From positions 1 to 14,750 of the forward strand of contig JBBSMX010000106.1 of assembly GCA_038232935.1 (NCBI GenBank): DNA of 14,750 nt. The letters are read 5' to 3'. Below, piece by piece: positions 1 through 8,869 of the stretch; position 1 is the first letter of the stretch, and the number at the start of each line of letters is the position of its first letter. The translations under genes were made by a program, and so were the position numbers. The DNA comes from JBBSMX01 sp038232935 (lineage in GTDB: Bacteria; Bacteroidota; Rhodothermia; Rhodothermales; JANQRZ01). Below the pieces are notes generated by a model that worked only from the letters and a program-made list of their open reading frames with translations, ran no database searches and had not been told where the DNA came from.

Positions 1-135
1 GGGTGGCCTGGTCGAGTACATTGCTGGTCATCGGGTTGGCGGGGTTGCTGGTGCGAGGGGAGTGGTCAACTCCACCCTACGCACGACGCAGCGACTTGCC
101 AACCCGTTCTCTACTTCAACCCGCGACTGACGTTG
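1..135 (-). mobile_element. End of an unidentified inserted element interrupting sppA
   Basis: SppA homology ends abruptly at about base 139. The adjoining bases carry the 19-bp repeat aacgtcagtcgcgggttga (minus strand, 134 to 116), which reappears at 14617 and 14673. This is what the terminal repeat of an insertion sequence extending off the left edge would look like. The 100 bases inside it show no recognisable protein. An ATG on the minus strand at 31 opens a ten-codon frame to the edge, too short to judge. The element type is not recognised. Confidence 0.45.
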
Positions 136-774
136 ACTCACGCCTTCGAGGAGCTCTTCGTACTGCTGCCGGTTTTCCGGTGAGAACTTGCTGTTCGTGA
201 AGCTCTCGGCGGCGCTCTTATACGCCCCGGCGCGGATCACCTCAGGCTCGATCCCGAGCTTGTCGAGCGCTCCGGCGAAGAACGGGACCGCGAGGTAGAA
301 CCCGTTGAGCTCGAACGTCGCCTCGGGCGGCGTGAAGACGGAGTCGGCGACGGAGGCGAGGTAGTAGCTCGCCTCGCTGAACCCGTTCGCCCCACTCGAA
401 GCGATGAGCGGCTTCCCGCTCGCGCGGTAGGTCTCGAGCGCGTCCCGCACCTCGGAGAGCGTCGCCCACGACGCCGACACCCCCTCTGGCTTGAGCCACA
501 CGGCCTCGATCCGGTCGTCGGCCGCAGCTTTCCGCAGGGCCTCGGTCACGTCGCGCAGCGTCAGCCCGCGCCTCCCGACGAGCGACCCGATGGGGTCGAG
601 TGGGGCGACTTCGGGGATGATCCCGCCGAGGTCGAGTTCGAGCACGGAGCCGTGCTCGACGCCGGGGGCCGTCTCGCTGCCGACGAACAGCGCCGTGACG
701 AGCAGGAGGAGGAAAAAGAGCGCGGCGAGCGTGCCGAGGAAGGCGGCGACGAGGGAGAGAAGGAAGCGTCCCAT
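28..774 (-). pseudogene. sppA: SppA-like signal peptide peptidase (family S49), 3' half lost
   Basis: The reading frame starts with ATG at 774 and opens with a long hydrophobic segment (residues about 4-31), as in membrane-anchored SppA of the 67-kDa type. The N-terminal S49 domain follows, including the region around GAYKSAAESF, where K186 matches the catalytic general-base lysine (K209 of E. coli SppA). Resemblance to the family stops at about residue 212 (near base 139). The remaining residues come from an unrelated repeat, and the frame closes at 28. The usual protein is about 550-620 residues; here the second domain with the nucleophilic serine is absent, so the product should not be an active protease. 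The break coincides with a 19-bp repeat (116-134) that recurs twice near 14.6 kb, pointing to an insertion. The gene is divergent from the DUF2231 gene with a 96-bp gap. Family assignment is firm; loss of function is inferred, because the sequence left of base 1 is not visible. Confidence 0.82.
116..134 (-). repeat. 19-bp dispersed repeat, copy 1 (inverted)
   Basis: The minus strand reads aacgtcagtcgcgggttga, identical over 19 bp to 14617-14635 and 14673-14691 on the plus strand. The bases on both sides differ between copies, so the unit itself is what is conserved. It sits exactly where sppA homology ends. Confidence 0.85.
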
Positions 775-870
775 GAGGCGGAGGAAGGTGGAGTGGCTCG
801 GAAGCTACGGGTGGCCGATATTCGGGGCGGCGGTACGAGGGCCGCCGCTGCGTGTTTCCCCTCCGCTGCT

Positions 871-1326
871 ATGGACTACCACATTCCCGTGTGGCACCCG
901 CTCGTGGTGCACTTCCCGATTGCGCTTCTGCTCTTCGGCGGCGGCGTGTCGGTGCTCTACGCCGTGACGGGCCGGGAGCCGTGGCGCACCGCGACGGGGC
1001 TCCCGCTCGGGCTCGGGGCGCTCGGCGCGCTCGCCGCCAACCGGACGGGCGAGGCGCTCTACGAGCAGGTTGAGGGCACGCCGATTGTCGAGGAGCTAGT
1101 CGGGCGGCACGAGATCTTCGGAGAGTGGGCGCTCTGGCTCGGGCTGGCGGCGACGCTGGCGTGGGGCGGGACGCTCCTGTGGCGACGCCGGGCGGGACTC
1201 CGCCCGGACGCGCGCGACCCGCTCGGTCTGCGTCTCCTCGTGGCGGCGCTTGCGCTCGCGGCGGCTGTGCTCGTCGCCCTCGCCGGTCACCTCGGGGGGA
1301 CGATGGTGTGGGGCGTTTCCGGATAG
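871..1326 (+). CDS. DUF2231-like four-helix membrane protein
   Basis: This is a 151-residue protein with four hydrophobic segments (about 11-32, 41-58, 85-104 and 119-139). The N-terminal WHPLVVHFPIALL motif and the C-terminal GHLGG motif are the hallmark ends of DUF2231 integral membrane proteins. Histidines at 9, 14, 80 and 140 lie at or next to membrane segments and could bind a metal or heme, but that is only a guess. The frame is open back to 652, but the upstream part overlaps sppA antisense and is low-complexity. The ATG at 871 places the family motif right at the N-terminus, so I chose it. No clear ribosome binding site precedes it. The protein ends a few residues after GHLGG, slightly shorter than some relatives. 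The function of the family is not established. It is divergent from sppA and not obviously linked to the heat-shock genes downstream. Confidence 0.8.
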   Translation: MDYHIPVWHPLVVHFPIALLLFGGGVSVLYAVTGREPWRTATGLPLGLGALGALAANRTGEALYEQVEGTPIVEELVGRHEIFGEWALWLGLAATLAWGGTLLWRRRAGLRPDARDPLGLRLLVAALALAAAVLVALAGHLGGTMVWGVSG

Positions 1327-1439
1327 GTATTTGCACGCGCGTAGCCTTACGCAGACGGCCGGTCCTCCATAAAAAACGCACCGGCGCTGCTGAACACGCC
1401 GGGCAGAGTCCGGTATCAGTCACGTCTTCCCTCTACGGA

Positions 1440-1451
1440 TCCCGTACGGGA
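1440..1451. promoter_or_regulatory. Perfect 12-bp palindrome upstream of hrcA
   Basis: The sequence tcccgtacggga is self-complementary and ends 22 bp before the hrcA start codon. A palindrome at this place could be an operator. It does not match the CIRCE operator (TTAGCACTC-N9-GAGTGCTAA) normally bound by HrcA, and I see no CIRCE anywhere in the window. The regulatory role is speculative. Confidence 0.25.
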
Positions 1452-1473
1452 AACGCCAGCCTCCCACGATGTC

Positions 1474-2556
1474 ATGACCGACCACGAACCCCGGCCGAAC
1501 GGTGATCGCCCGCGCTTGAACGAGCGCGAAGCCGTCATCCTGCGCTCCGTCGTCACGCGGTTCATTCAGACGGCGGCCCCGGTCGGGTCGAAGGTGCTGG
1601 CGGAGCAGGGCGTCGTAGACCTCTCGTCGGCGTCGATCCGCAGTACGCTGAGCGCGCTCGAACTGCACGGCTACCTCGACCACCCGCACACCTCGGCCGG
1701 CCGCGTCCCGACGGACCTCGGCTACCGAGCCTACGTCGACGAACTGATGGACCTGCCCGGCGTCTCGCTCGCCGAGCAGCAGCTCCTCCGCGCCGGGTTG
1801 CAGCAACTCTACGGCGATGTCGAATCCCTCATGCGCGAGACCTCGCGCCTGCTCGGGCAGTTCACGAACCTGCTCGGCGTCGTCCTCAGCCCGCGCCTCG
1901 CGACGGGCGTGCTGGAACGGCTCGACGTGGTCCCGCTCTCGTCGTCGCGGCTGATGTTCGTCGTCTCCGTGCGCGGCGGTCTCGTCAAAACCATCGTCGC
2001 TGAGCTGGACGCCGAAGTGCGCCGCACGGACCTCGAGCGCGTGGTGTCGGCGATGAACGAGCGGCTGGCCGGGCTGACGCTCGAAGAGATCCGGCAGACG
2101 GCCGTTGAGCGGATGCGCGACCTCGACTCGGGCGATGGCACGGGCGTCGTCCGGCTCGTGCTGCACGAAGCGGCGGCCCTCTTCGCCGACCTCCCGGAGG
2201 AGCGGCAGGCCGAGGTCGGTGGGGCGCAGCAGATCGTGACGCAACCGGAGTTTCAGGAGCCCGGCGAAATCCGCAGCGTGATCGAGCTGATGGAGAACCA
2301 GGACATCGTCGTTCACCTGCTCGAAGCCGGGGCGCCGCACCCCGCTGGCGGTCGTGCCGTCGTCCTGATCGGCCACGAGAGCGAGAGCACGAACCACTTC
2401 AGTGGCAAGTATTCCATCGTGAAAGCGCAGTACCGCTTCGGCGACACGACGGGCTCGCTCGGCGTGATCGGGCCGAAACGAATGGACTACGCCTACGTTA
2501 TCACGCTCGTCGAGTACCTCGCGGGCCTCCTGAGCGGGGCCACGCCCGACGCCTGA
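1474..2556 (+). CDS. hrcA: Heat-inducible transcription repressor HrcA
   Basis: This is a 360-residue protein, the usual length of HrcA, the repressor that controls chaperone operons. The N-terminal winged-helix domain (about 14-85) contains the family-typical stretches PVGSKVLAEQ (36-45), the recognition helix SSASIRSTLSALELHGYL (51-68) and HPHTSAGRVPTDLGYRAYVD (70-89). The remainder is the GAF-like dimerisation domain with the inserted segment, ending in a conserved YAYVITLVEYLAGLL helix. ATG at 1474 is preceded six bases upstream by another ATG that hits a stop immediately, so this start is well constrained. No Shine-Dalgarno is evident. It is the first gene of hrcA-grpE-dnaJ; the gap to grpE is 60 bp. 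The expected cognate operator (CIRCE) is not visible upstream, so its targets probably lie elsewhere, for example at groESL or dnaK outside this window. Confidence 0.97.
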   Translation: MTDHEPRPNGDRPRLNEREAVILRSVVTRFIQTAAPVGSKVLAEQGVVDLSSASIRSTLSALELHGYLDHPHTSAGRVPTDLGYRAYVDELMDLPGVSLAEQQLLRAGLQQLYGDVESLMRETSRLLGQFTNLLGVVLSPRLATGVLERLDVVPLSSSRLMFVVSVRGGLVKTIVAELDAEVRRTDLERVVSAMNERLAGLTLEEIRQTAVERMRDLDSGDGTGVVRLVLHEAAALFADLPEERQAEVGGAQQIVTQPEFQEPGEIRSVIELMENQDIVVHLLEAGAPHPAGGRAVVLIGHESESTNHFSGKYSIVKAQYRFGDTTGSLGVIGPKRMDYAYVITLVEYLAGLLSGATPDA

Positions 2557-2616
2557 CGGCGGAACTTTGAATTGAACCACGAATGCGCGGCCCGTCCGCG
2601 CTCACGACTGAAACGC

Positions 2617-3219
2617 ATGACCGAGAAGGACAACAACACGCAGACCGTGCCCGATTTTGCCTCCGAAGCCGAGGAGGTCCGCGAGCCCGTGGACCCGGCG
2701 GCCGAAGCGAGCGGGTCGGAGACGCCCGCCACGCCCGTTGACGACCTCGCCGCCGAACTGGACCGGCACCGCGAGCAGACCCGGCAGCTCGAAGAGCAAC
2801 TGCTGCGCCGCGCCGCCGAGTTCCAGAACTACCGCCGCCGCACCGAGACCGAGCTGAGCCAGGCCGCCGAGCGCGGCCGGGGCGAGGTCGTGCTCCAGAC
2901 GCTCGACGTGCTGGACGATCTCCAGCGCTCGCTCGCCGCCGCTGAGGCGGCGGCCGAGACGGAGCAGGGCGGCCCGACGTACGAGGCGCTCAAGACCGGG
3001 GTAGACCTCGTCGCCAAGAAGTTTGCTGACACGCTCCGCAGCCTCGGCGTCGAAGAGATCGACGCCGTCGGCGAGCCGTTCGACGAGCACCTGCACGAGG
3101 CGCTGATGCAGCAGGAGGTGCCGAACGCCGAGCCCGGAACGGTCGTGGGCGAGATCCAAAAGGGCTACCGGATGGGCGACCGCGTGCTCCGCCACGCCCG
3201 CGTCATCGTAGCGCAGTAG
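2617..3219 (+). CDS. grpE: GrpE nucleotide exchange factor for DnaK
   Basis: This is a 200-residue GrpE, which releases ADP from DnaK in the cytosolic chaperone cycle. Residues 1-45 form an acidic, probably disordered arm. A long charged helix (about 44-110) carries the conserved RRAAEFQNYRRRTE segment (64-77), and the C-terminal beta domain (about 148-200) ends with the family signature GYRMGDRVLRHARVIV (183-198). The frame is open further upstream through a TTG at 2572, but the ATG at 2617 gives a normal N-terminus and is preferred. It sits between hrcA and dnaJ on the same strand and is likely co-transcribed with hrcA. A 17-bp stem-loop begins six bases after its stop codon and may modulate read-through to dnaJ. 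Confidence 0.96.
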   Translation: MTEKDNNTQTVPDFASEAEEVREPVDPAAEASGSETPATPVDDLAAELDRHREQTRQLEEQLLRRAAEFQNYRRRTETELSQAAERGRGEVVLQTLDVLDDLQRSLAAAEAAAETEQGGPTYEALKTGVDLVAKKFADTLRSLGVEEIDAVGEPFDEHLHEALMQQEVPNAEPGTVVGEIQKGYRMGDRVLRHARVIVAQ

Positions 3220-3225
3220 CCGATA

Positions 3226-3276
3226 CGTGCTACGTGAGGCCGAGCGCCACCAACGCGCCCGGTCTCACGTAGCACG
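3226..3276. repeat. Intergenic stem-loop between grpE and dnaJ
   Basis: The arms cgtgctacgtgag (3226-3238) and ctcacgtagcacg (3264-3276) are perfect 13-bp inverted repeats. Pairing continues inward through ggccg/cggt with one G-T pair, giving about 17 bp of stem around a 17-nt loop. No T-run follows, so it is not a classic terminator; an attenuator, an RNA-processing site or a repeat element are all possible. Its word composition resembles the palindromes after dnaJ and after the reductase gene. Confidence 0.7.
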
Positions 3277-3355
3277 CCTCTCGCATCACGAGATGCCTCC
3301 GCAGCAGGTTCGAGCTGCGGCCGGGCAGAACGACTCCCCTATTCCCCCCACGTGT

Positions 3356-4507
3356 ATGGCAAGCTCAACGGAGACGATGGATTATTACGAGGTGCTCGGC
3401 GTCGCGCGCACGGCCCAGCCGGACGAGATCAAAAAGGCGTACCGGCAGAAGGCTCTCCAGTACCACCCGGACCGCAACCCGGGCGATGCCGAGGCGGAGT
3501 CTCGCTTTAAGGAGGCGGCCGAGGCGTACGAGGTGCTCTCCAACCCGGAGAAGCGCCAGCGCTACGACCGCTTCGGCAAGGCCGGCGTAAACAACGGCGG
3601 CGGACGCCCCGGCGGATTCCAGGACATCTCCGACATCTTCAGCGCGTTCTCGGACATCTTCGGCGGCGACGCGGGCGATGTGTTCGGCCGGCGCGGCGGG
3701 CGGCGGCGCACCGGCAGCGACCTCCGCGTCCGGCTCGCGCTCACCCTCGAAGAAGTGGCTGAGGGCGTCGAGAAGAAGATCAAGGTGAAGAAGTTCGTCC
3801 CGTGCGAGGTCTGCGACGCCACGGGGGCCGAGGGCGGCGAGGCGGGCTACCAAGTGTGCCCGACCTGCAACGGCTCCGGCGAGTTCCGGCAGGTGTCGAG
3901 CACGTTCTTCGGCCAGTTCGTCAACGTTCAGCCGTGCCCGGCCTGCCGGGGCGAGGGGCGGATCATCACCCACGCGTGCTCGCACTGCAATGGCGAGGGC
4001 CGTGTGAAGGGGGAGGAGACGACGGCGGTCGAGATCCCGGCCGGCGTGCGCGAAGGGCATTTCCTCTCGATCCGTGGGGCCGGCAACGCCGGACGGCGGG
4101 GCGACCCGCCCGGCGACCTCCGCGTCGAAATCATCGAGACGCCGCACGAGCAGCTCACCCGCGATGGGCTCGACGTGCGCTGCGACCTCCACCTCTCGTT
4201 CCCCGACGCCGCCCTCGGCACTGAAGTCGAGGTGCCGACGCTGAAGGGGCGGGCGCGCTTGCAGATCGACCCCGGCATCCAGAGCGGGCGCGTCCTGCGG
4301 ATGCGCGGGCGCGGTATCCCCGAGCTCGGCGGCGGCCGGCGCGGTGACCAACTCGTCACCGTGCAGGTGTGGACGCCGACGAAGCTCACCAGCGAGGAAC
4401 GCGACCTCGTCGAGCAGCTCCGGGAGGCACCGGCGTTCCAACCCCGGCCGGACGAGGCGCAGGAGAAGAAGTCGTTCTTCAGCAAAGTCAAAGACGTGTT
4501 CTCGTGA
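3356..4507 (+). CDS. dnaJ: Chaperone protein DnaJ (Hsp40)
   Basis: This is a 383-residue class I J-protein that delivers substrates to DnaK and stimulates its ATPase. The J domain (about 9-72) has the catalytic HPD at 37-39. A Gly/Phe-rich linker follows (about 80-115). The cysteine-rich zinc domain has four CxxC motifs: CEVCDATG, CPTCNGSG, CPACRGEG and CSHCNGEG. The two C-terminal substrate-binding barrels follow, then a charged tail ending KKSFFSKVKDVFS. The first zinc motif has Ala where the consensus CxxCxGxG has Gly; all eight cysteines are kept. The frame is open upstream to 3227, but family similarity begins at DYYEVLGV. ATG 3356 is chosen; ATG 3377, seven codons later and preceded by ggag at 3370, is an equally reasonable start. 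dnaK is not in the window. Confidence 0.95.
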   Translation: MASSTETMDYYEVLGVARTAQPDEIKKAYRQKALQYHPDRNPGDAEAESRFKEAAEAYEVLSNPEKRQRYDRFGKAGVNNGGGRPGGFQDISDIFSAFSDIFGGDAGDVFGRRGGRRRTGSDLRVRLALTLEEVAEGVEKKIKVKKFVPCEVCDATGAEGGEAGYQVCPTCNGSGEFRQVSSTFFGQFVNVQPCPACRGEGRIITHACSHCNGEGRVKGEETTAVEIPAGVREGHFLSIRGAGNAGRRGDPPGDLRVEIIETPHEQLTRDGLDVRCDLHLSFPDAALGTEVEVPTLKGRARLQIDPGIQSGRVLRMRGRGIPELGGGRRGDQLVTVQVWTPTKLTSEERDLVEQLREAPAFQPRPDEAQEKKSFFSKVKDVFS

Positions 4508-4579
4508 TGCGTGGCGAGTGATGCGTGAGCGCTGAGCGCTCCGCAGCCCTTGCATCCACGTATCACGCACCACGAATCA
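4505..4579. repeat. Long imperfect palindrome starting at the dnaJ stop codon
   Basis: Bases 4505-4527 pair with 4557-4579 over 23 positions, 19 of them paired including one G-T. The inner ten-pair block is gtgatgcgtg with cacgtatcac. The 29-nt loop contains agcgct twice. The left arm begins with the TGA of dnaJ and the right arm ends 10 bp before the start codon of the next gene. No T-run follows. It is built from the same gtgatgcgtg/acgtga-type words as the palindromes at 3226 and 5178. Confidence 0.65.
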
Positions 4580-4589
4580 TCTGTCCCCC

Positions 4590-5162
4590 GTGTCCCTCGA
4601 CCTCCGTCATCCCGACCACGCGCCCCTCGACGCGCCCGTCCACGACGACGAGGCACACGCGGGAGAGGGAGGGGTCGGTGGGGACATGCTGCGGGCGGTG
4701 ATGCGGCGCGTAGCCTCGCCGGTGACGATTGTCACGGCCACCGCAGGGGGAGAGCGGCGCGGGGCGACGATCGGCTCGTTCACGAGCGTCTCGCTCGATC
4801 CGCCGCTCATCTCGTTCAACGTGCAGAAGGATTCCTCGCTCCACGAGGCCTTGCTCGCGGCCGAGTTGTTCGCCGTCCACCTCTTGAGCGAAGCGCAGGC
4901 CGACCTCGCAAATCATTTCGCCCTGCCCGATTTGTCGAGCGAGGCGCAGTTCCGCGACGTGCCGCACGAGCAAGCGGCTTCAGACCAGCCGCCGATCCTG
5001 CTCGACACGTTTGGCGTGTTGCACTGCCGTCGCTACGCGCTCCACGACGCTGGAGACCACTCGCTCTTTCTCGGCCGCGTCCTCCGCGTCACCGAAGCCG
5101 AGGCCGATGGGCCGCTGCTCTACTACGCCCGCTCCTACCGCGCCATCGGCGACGAGGTGTAG
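4590..5162 (+). CDS. Flavin reductase-like FMN-binding split-barrel protein
   Basis: This 190-residue protein matches the flavin reductase-like fold that binds FMN and typically reduces flavin with NAD(P)H for a partner oxygenase. Visible family features are the opening helix MRRVASPVTIVTA (38-50), the FMN-contact stretch RGATIGSFTSVSLDPPLISF (57-76), and the C-terminal strands GDHSLFLGRVLRV (155-167) and PLLYYARSYRAIG (175-187). The GTG start at 4590 gives a 32-residue His/Asp-rich N-terminal extension. ATG at 4686 would give a compact 158-residue protein starting right at the domain, so the start is uncertain. No oxygenase partner is nearby, so the substrate is unknown. It follows dnaJ on the same strand after a palindrome and ends at a bidirectional terminator. 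Confidence 0.85.
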   Translation: MSLDLRHPDHAPLDAPVHDDEAHAGEGGVGGDMLRAVMRRVASPVTIVTATAGGERRGATIGSFTSVSLDPPLISFNVQKDSSLHEALLAAELFAVHLLSEAQADLANHFALPDLSSEAQFRDVPHEQAASDQPPILLDTFGVLHCRRYALHDAGDHSLFLGRVLRVTEAEADGPLLYYARSYRAIGDEV

Positions 5163-5177
5163 GAAGGAGGACGTGAA

Positions 5178-5251
5178 GCGTAAAACGTAAGGGTGCCGGT
5201 AGCGAGACTTGCGCCACCGGCACCCTTACGTTTTCGGCCTATGTTTTACGC
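5178..5251. terminator. Bidirectional terminator with nested inverted repeats
   Basis: A perfect 19-bp stem (5182-5200 with 5216-5234) around a 15-nt loop lies between two convergent genes, with T4 following the stem in both directions. A second inverted pair, gcgtaaaac at 5178-5186 and gttttacgc at 5243-5251, overlaps the stem and abuts the stop codon of the FKBP gene, so alternative foldings exist. Position and symmetry suit termination of both the reductase gene and the isomerase gene. Confidence 0.75.
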
Positions 5252-5968
5252 TCAGTTGCTCTCCTGCGTGCTCGGCCCGCGCATCACGTCCAGCAGCTCG
5301 ACGTCGAACACGAGGGCGCGGTTCGGGCCGATCTGCGGCGGGGCCTGCTCGCCGTAGGCGAGACTGGCCGGGATGAAAAGCTTCCACCCCGACCCCACCT
5401 GCATGAGCTGGAGCGCCTCGTTCCAGCCCGGAATCACTTCGCCGACGACGAACCGGGCGGGACGACCGCGCTTGTACGAGGAGTCGAATTCGGTGCTGTC
5501 GGGCAGGGTGCCACGGTAGTTGACGAGGACCGTGTCGCCGACCTGCGGCGAATCGCCTTCGCCCGCCTCGATCACCTTGTACTGGAGCCCGGTCGCTGTC
5601 ACCTCGACGCTGTCGCGCTCGGCGTTCTGAGCCAGGAATTCCTCGCTCGATCGCAGGTTGGAGACCGAAGCGCGGGCGGTGAGGGTGTCCTGGAAGGTCC
5701 GCATGATCGAGTCGACTTCGACGGGCGTAAAGCGGAGGGAGTCGCCTTTGAGCCCCTCGCGGACGGCTTGCAGGATTAGATCGTCGTCGAGGACGATGCT
5801 CTCGTCGAGCTGGTCCATCTGGTCGTGGAGCGCACTGCCGAGGTCGTGGCCGACGATGTAGGCGACTTTTCTGTCGAGCGTGTTGAGGTTGCGCGCGTCG
5901 GGCGTCCGCTCGCACGCAGCGAGGGTGAGCGTCGCGGCGAGGAGGGTGAAGAGAAAGCGTCGGGTCAT
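5252..5968 (-). CDS. FKBP-type peptidyl-prolyl cis-trans isomerase, lipoprotein
   Basis: This 238-residue protein starts at ATG 5968. The N-terminus is a lipoprotein signal peptide with lipobox LAAC (Cys19), so it is exported and lipid-anchored. Residues about 31-97 look like the FKBP N-terminal dimerisation domain found in FkpA/FklB/Mip. Residues about 125-228 are the FKBP catalytic domain with the expected active-site positions: Y151, F161-D162, V178-I179, W182 and Y205. It should catalyse proline isomerisation during folding of exported proteins. It converges with the flavin reductase gene and is divergent from metG, 217 bp away. A weak sigma70-like promoter lies about 85 bp upstream. The start fits the signal peptide well. 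Confidence 0.94.
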   Translation of the reverse strand: MTRRFLFTLLAATLTLAACERTPDARNLNTLDRKVAYIVGHDLGSALHDQMDQLDESIVLDDDLILQAVREGLKGDSLRFTPVEVDSIMRTFQDTLTARASVSNLRSSEEFLAQNAERDSVEVTATGLQYKVIEAGEGDSPQVGDTVLVNYRGTLPDSTEFDSSYKRGRPARFVVGEVIPGWNEALQLMQVGSGWKLFIPASLAYGEQAPPQIGPNRALVFDVELLDVMRGPSTQESN

Positions 5969-6052
5969 AGAGGGAAGGCGGGGTGAGCCCGCGTCGGGTG
6001 TCGGTTATTCGAGCGTGATAGCAGGAATAAACCTGCTGAAAGCGCAGCACGA

Positions 6053-6082
6053 AGTATACCGCTGGGTTCTCGAAGCATCCAA
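6053..6082 (-). promoter_or_regulatory. Possible sigma70-like promoter for the FKBP gene
   Basis: On the minus strand TTGGAT (6082-6077) and TATACT (6058-6053) are separated by 18 bp, about 85 bp upstream of the start codon. The -10 matches consensus in five of six positions and the -35 in three of six. A short hairpin (agcagg-cctgct, 6020-6037) lies in the would-be leader. Confidence 0.35.
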
Positions 6083-6185
6083 GGCGCGGGGAGGCTCCAA
6101 AGCATTTCTGCTCAAACCTTCGCGGTCGGCCCGGACCTCGGAGCACGCCGCTCCGTAGCTTTTCGTCTCATCCCATCCCCCCGTC

Positions 6186-8285
<2,100 letters not shown>

Positions 8286-8372
8286 AAGGGCCGTGTCCTG
8301 CCGAAGGCGACGACCCTGTCGGGTGCGCTTGTTCTGCATACGGCTGGATCCAGAGGTCGTTGAAATCGAAAC

Positions 8373-8403
8373 AGGCCGCTTCTCCCACCCGGAGAAGCGG
8401 CCT
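8373..8403. terminator. Strong stem-loop downstream of metG
   Basis: The arms aggccgcttctcc and ggagaagcggcct form a perfect 13-bp stem around the five-base loop caccc, 87 bp after the metG stop codon. No T-run follows on the plus strand; on the minus strand the stem is followed by tgtttcg. It may end metG transcription or stabilise its 3' end. Confidence 0.5.
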
Positions 8404-8424
8404 ATCGAAACGGCACCGTGCCGA

Positions 8425-8467
8425 TAAAAAATCGGGCGGTAGGCCCCACCACCAAGCCTGCCGCCCG
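8425..8467 (-). terminator. Intrinsic terminator on the minus strand
   Basis: Read on the minus strand, cgggcggcaggc pairs with gcctaccgcccg (12 bp, one G-T) around an 11-nt loop, followed by one A and six Ts. This is a good rho-independent terminator pointing leftwards, yet no minus-strand protein gene lies upstream of it, which suggests a small RNA. Confidence 0.6.
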
Positions 8468-8505
8468 GGTAGCGCCCTAATTGGACCTGGTAGGCGCTAC
8501 GGAAC
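8425..8505 (-). ncRNA. Candidate small RNA: two hairpins ending in a terminator
   Basis: On the minus strand, gtagcgcc and ggcgctac (8500-8493 with 8476-8469) form an 8-bp stem. It is followed after one base by the 12-bp terminator stem with six Ts. Two adjacent hairpins ending in an intrinsic terminator, with no gene feeding into them, is the plan of many small bacterial RNAs. The 5' end and promoter are not identified and the true transcript could be longer. It matches no RNA family I recognise. Confidence 0.25.
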
Positions 8506-8869
8506 GTTACATCAAATTCATAGCTGCTATCGAAAGCGAGGCCCAAATCTCAGGGCCATCTATTCACACTTACGCAAACGAGGGAGCAAAAGGGTCATCG
8601 TGTGCAAACCTTCTGCGTTACCGATGCTCATGTGGCCGGAACGAAGAACCTATGGAAAGCATTGTCGCCGGCAGGCATGCTCGCGATAGACCTTCGTTTT
8701 CTCTACGGTTGAAAGCGAGGAGAAGATGCACCGGAAGGGGCTGTAGGGTGAGAGATCAACGTTGGCTTCGAGGCGGAAGACGTGGGGAGACGCGGAACGT
8801 GATTGGGGGACCATCGCGCGTTCCCGGTCCTCCGTACCTTCGCTTTCCCACGTTCCAGCCAGCACCTCG

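Larger units (their letters stand above)
8286..8869. other. 584-bp intergenic stretch with stacked hairpins, no convincing protein gene
   Basis: No open frame here has protein-like composition on either strand. The first part (8373-8500) holds four successive inverted repeats: 8373-8403, 8411-8423, 8433-8467 and 8469-8500. From about 8505 to 8720 the sequence is visibly less GC-rich than its surroundings, as in foreign or decayed DNA. A TTG-initiated frame at 8481 begins MDLVGATERYIKFIAA but soon degenerates into Arg-rich sequence. The last 100 bp precede the M1 peptidase gene and should contain its promoter, which I could not define. Confidence 0.6.

Noticed and set aside
1..31. Minus-strand ORF start (MTSNVLDQAT) at the left edge as a transposase
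   Set aside because: Ten codons cannot be judged; no ribosome binding site or family motif is visible.
652..870. N-terminal extension of the DUF2231 frame back to 652
   Set aside because: It overlaps sppA antisense, is Glu/Arg-rich low-complexity sequence, and the family motif begins right at the ATG at 871.
1371..1402. Minus-strand terminator (ccggcg stem and six Ts) before hrcA
   Set aside because: The stem is only 6 bp and four unpaired bases separate it from the T-run, with no minus-strand gene to end.
1420..2580. Long minus-strand frame opposite hrcA
   Set aside because: It is a shadow of a high-GC gene: the plus strand has unmistakable HrcA motifs, and the minus product is Arg/Asp/Val-rich with no family features.
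8373..8500. Riboswitch for the downstream M1 peptidase gene
   Set aside because: The hairpins lie about 370 bp before the start codon, match no riboswitch consensus I know, and the T-run is on the opposite strand.
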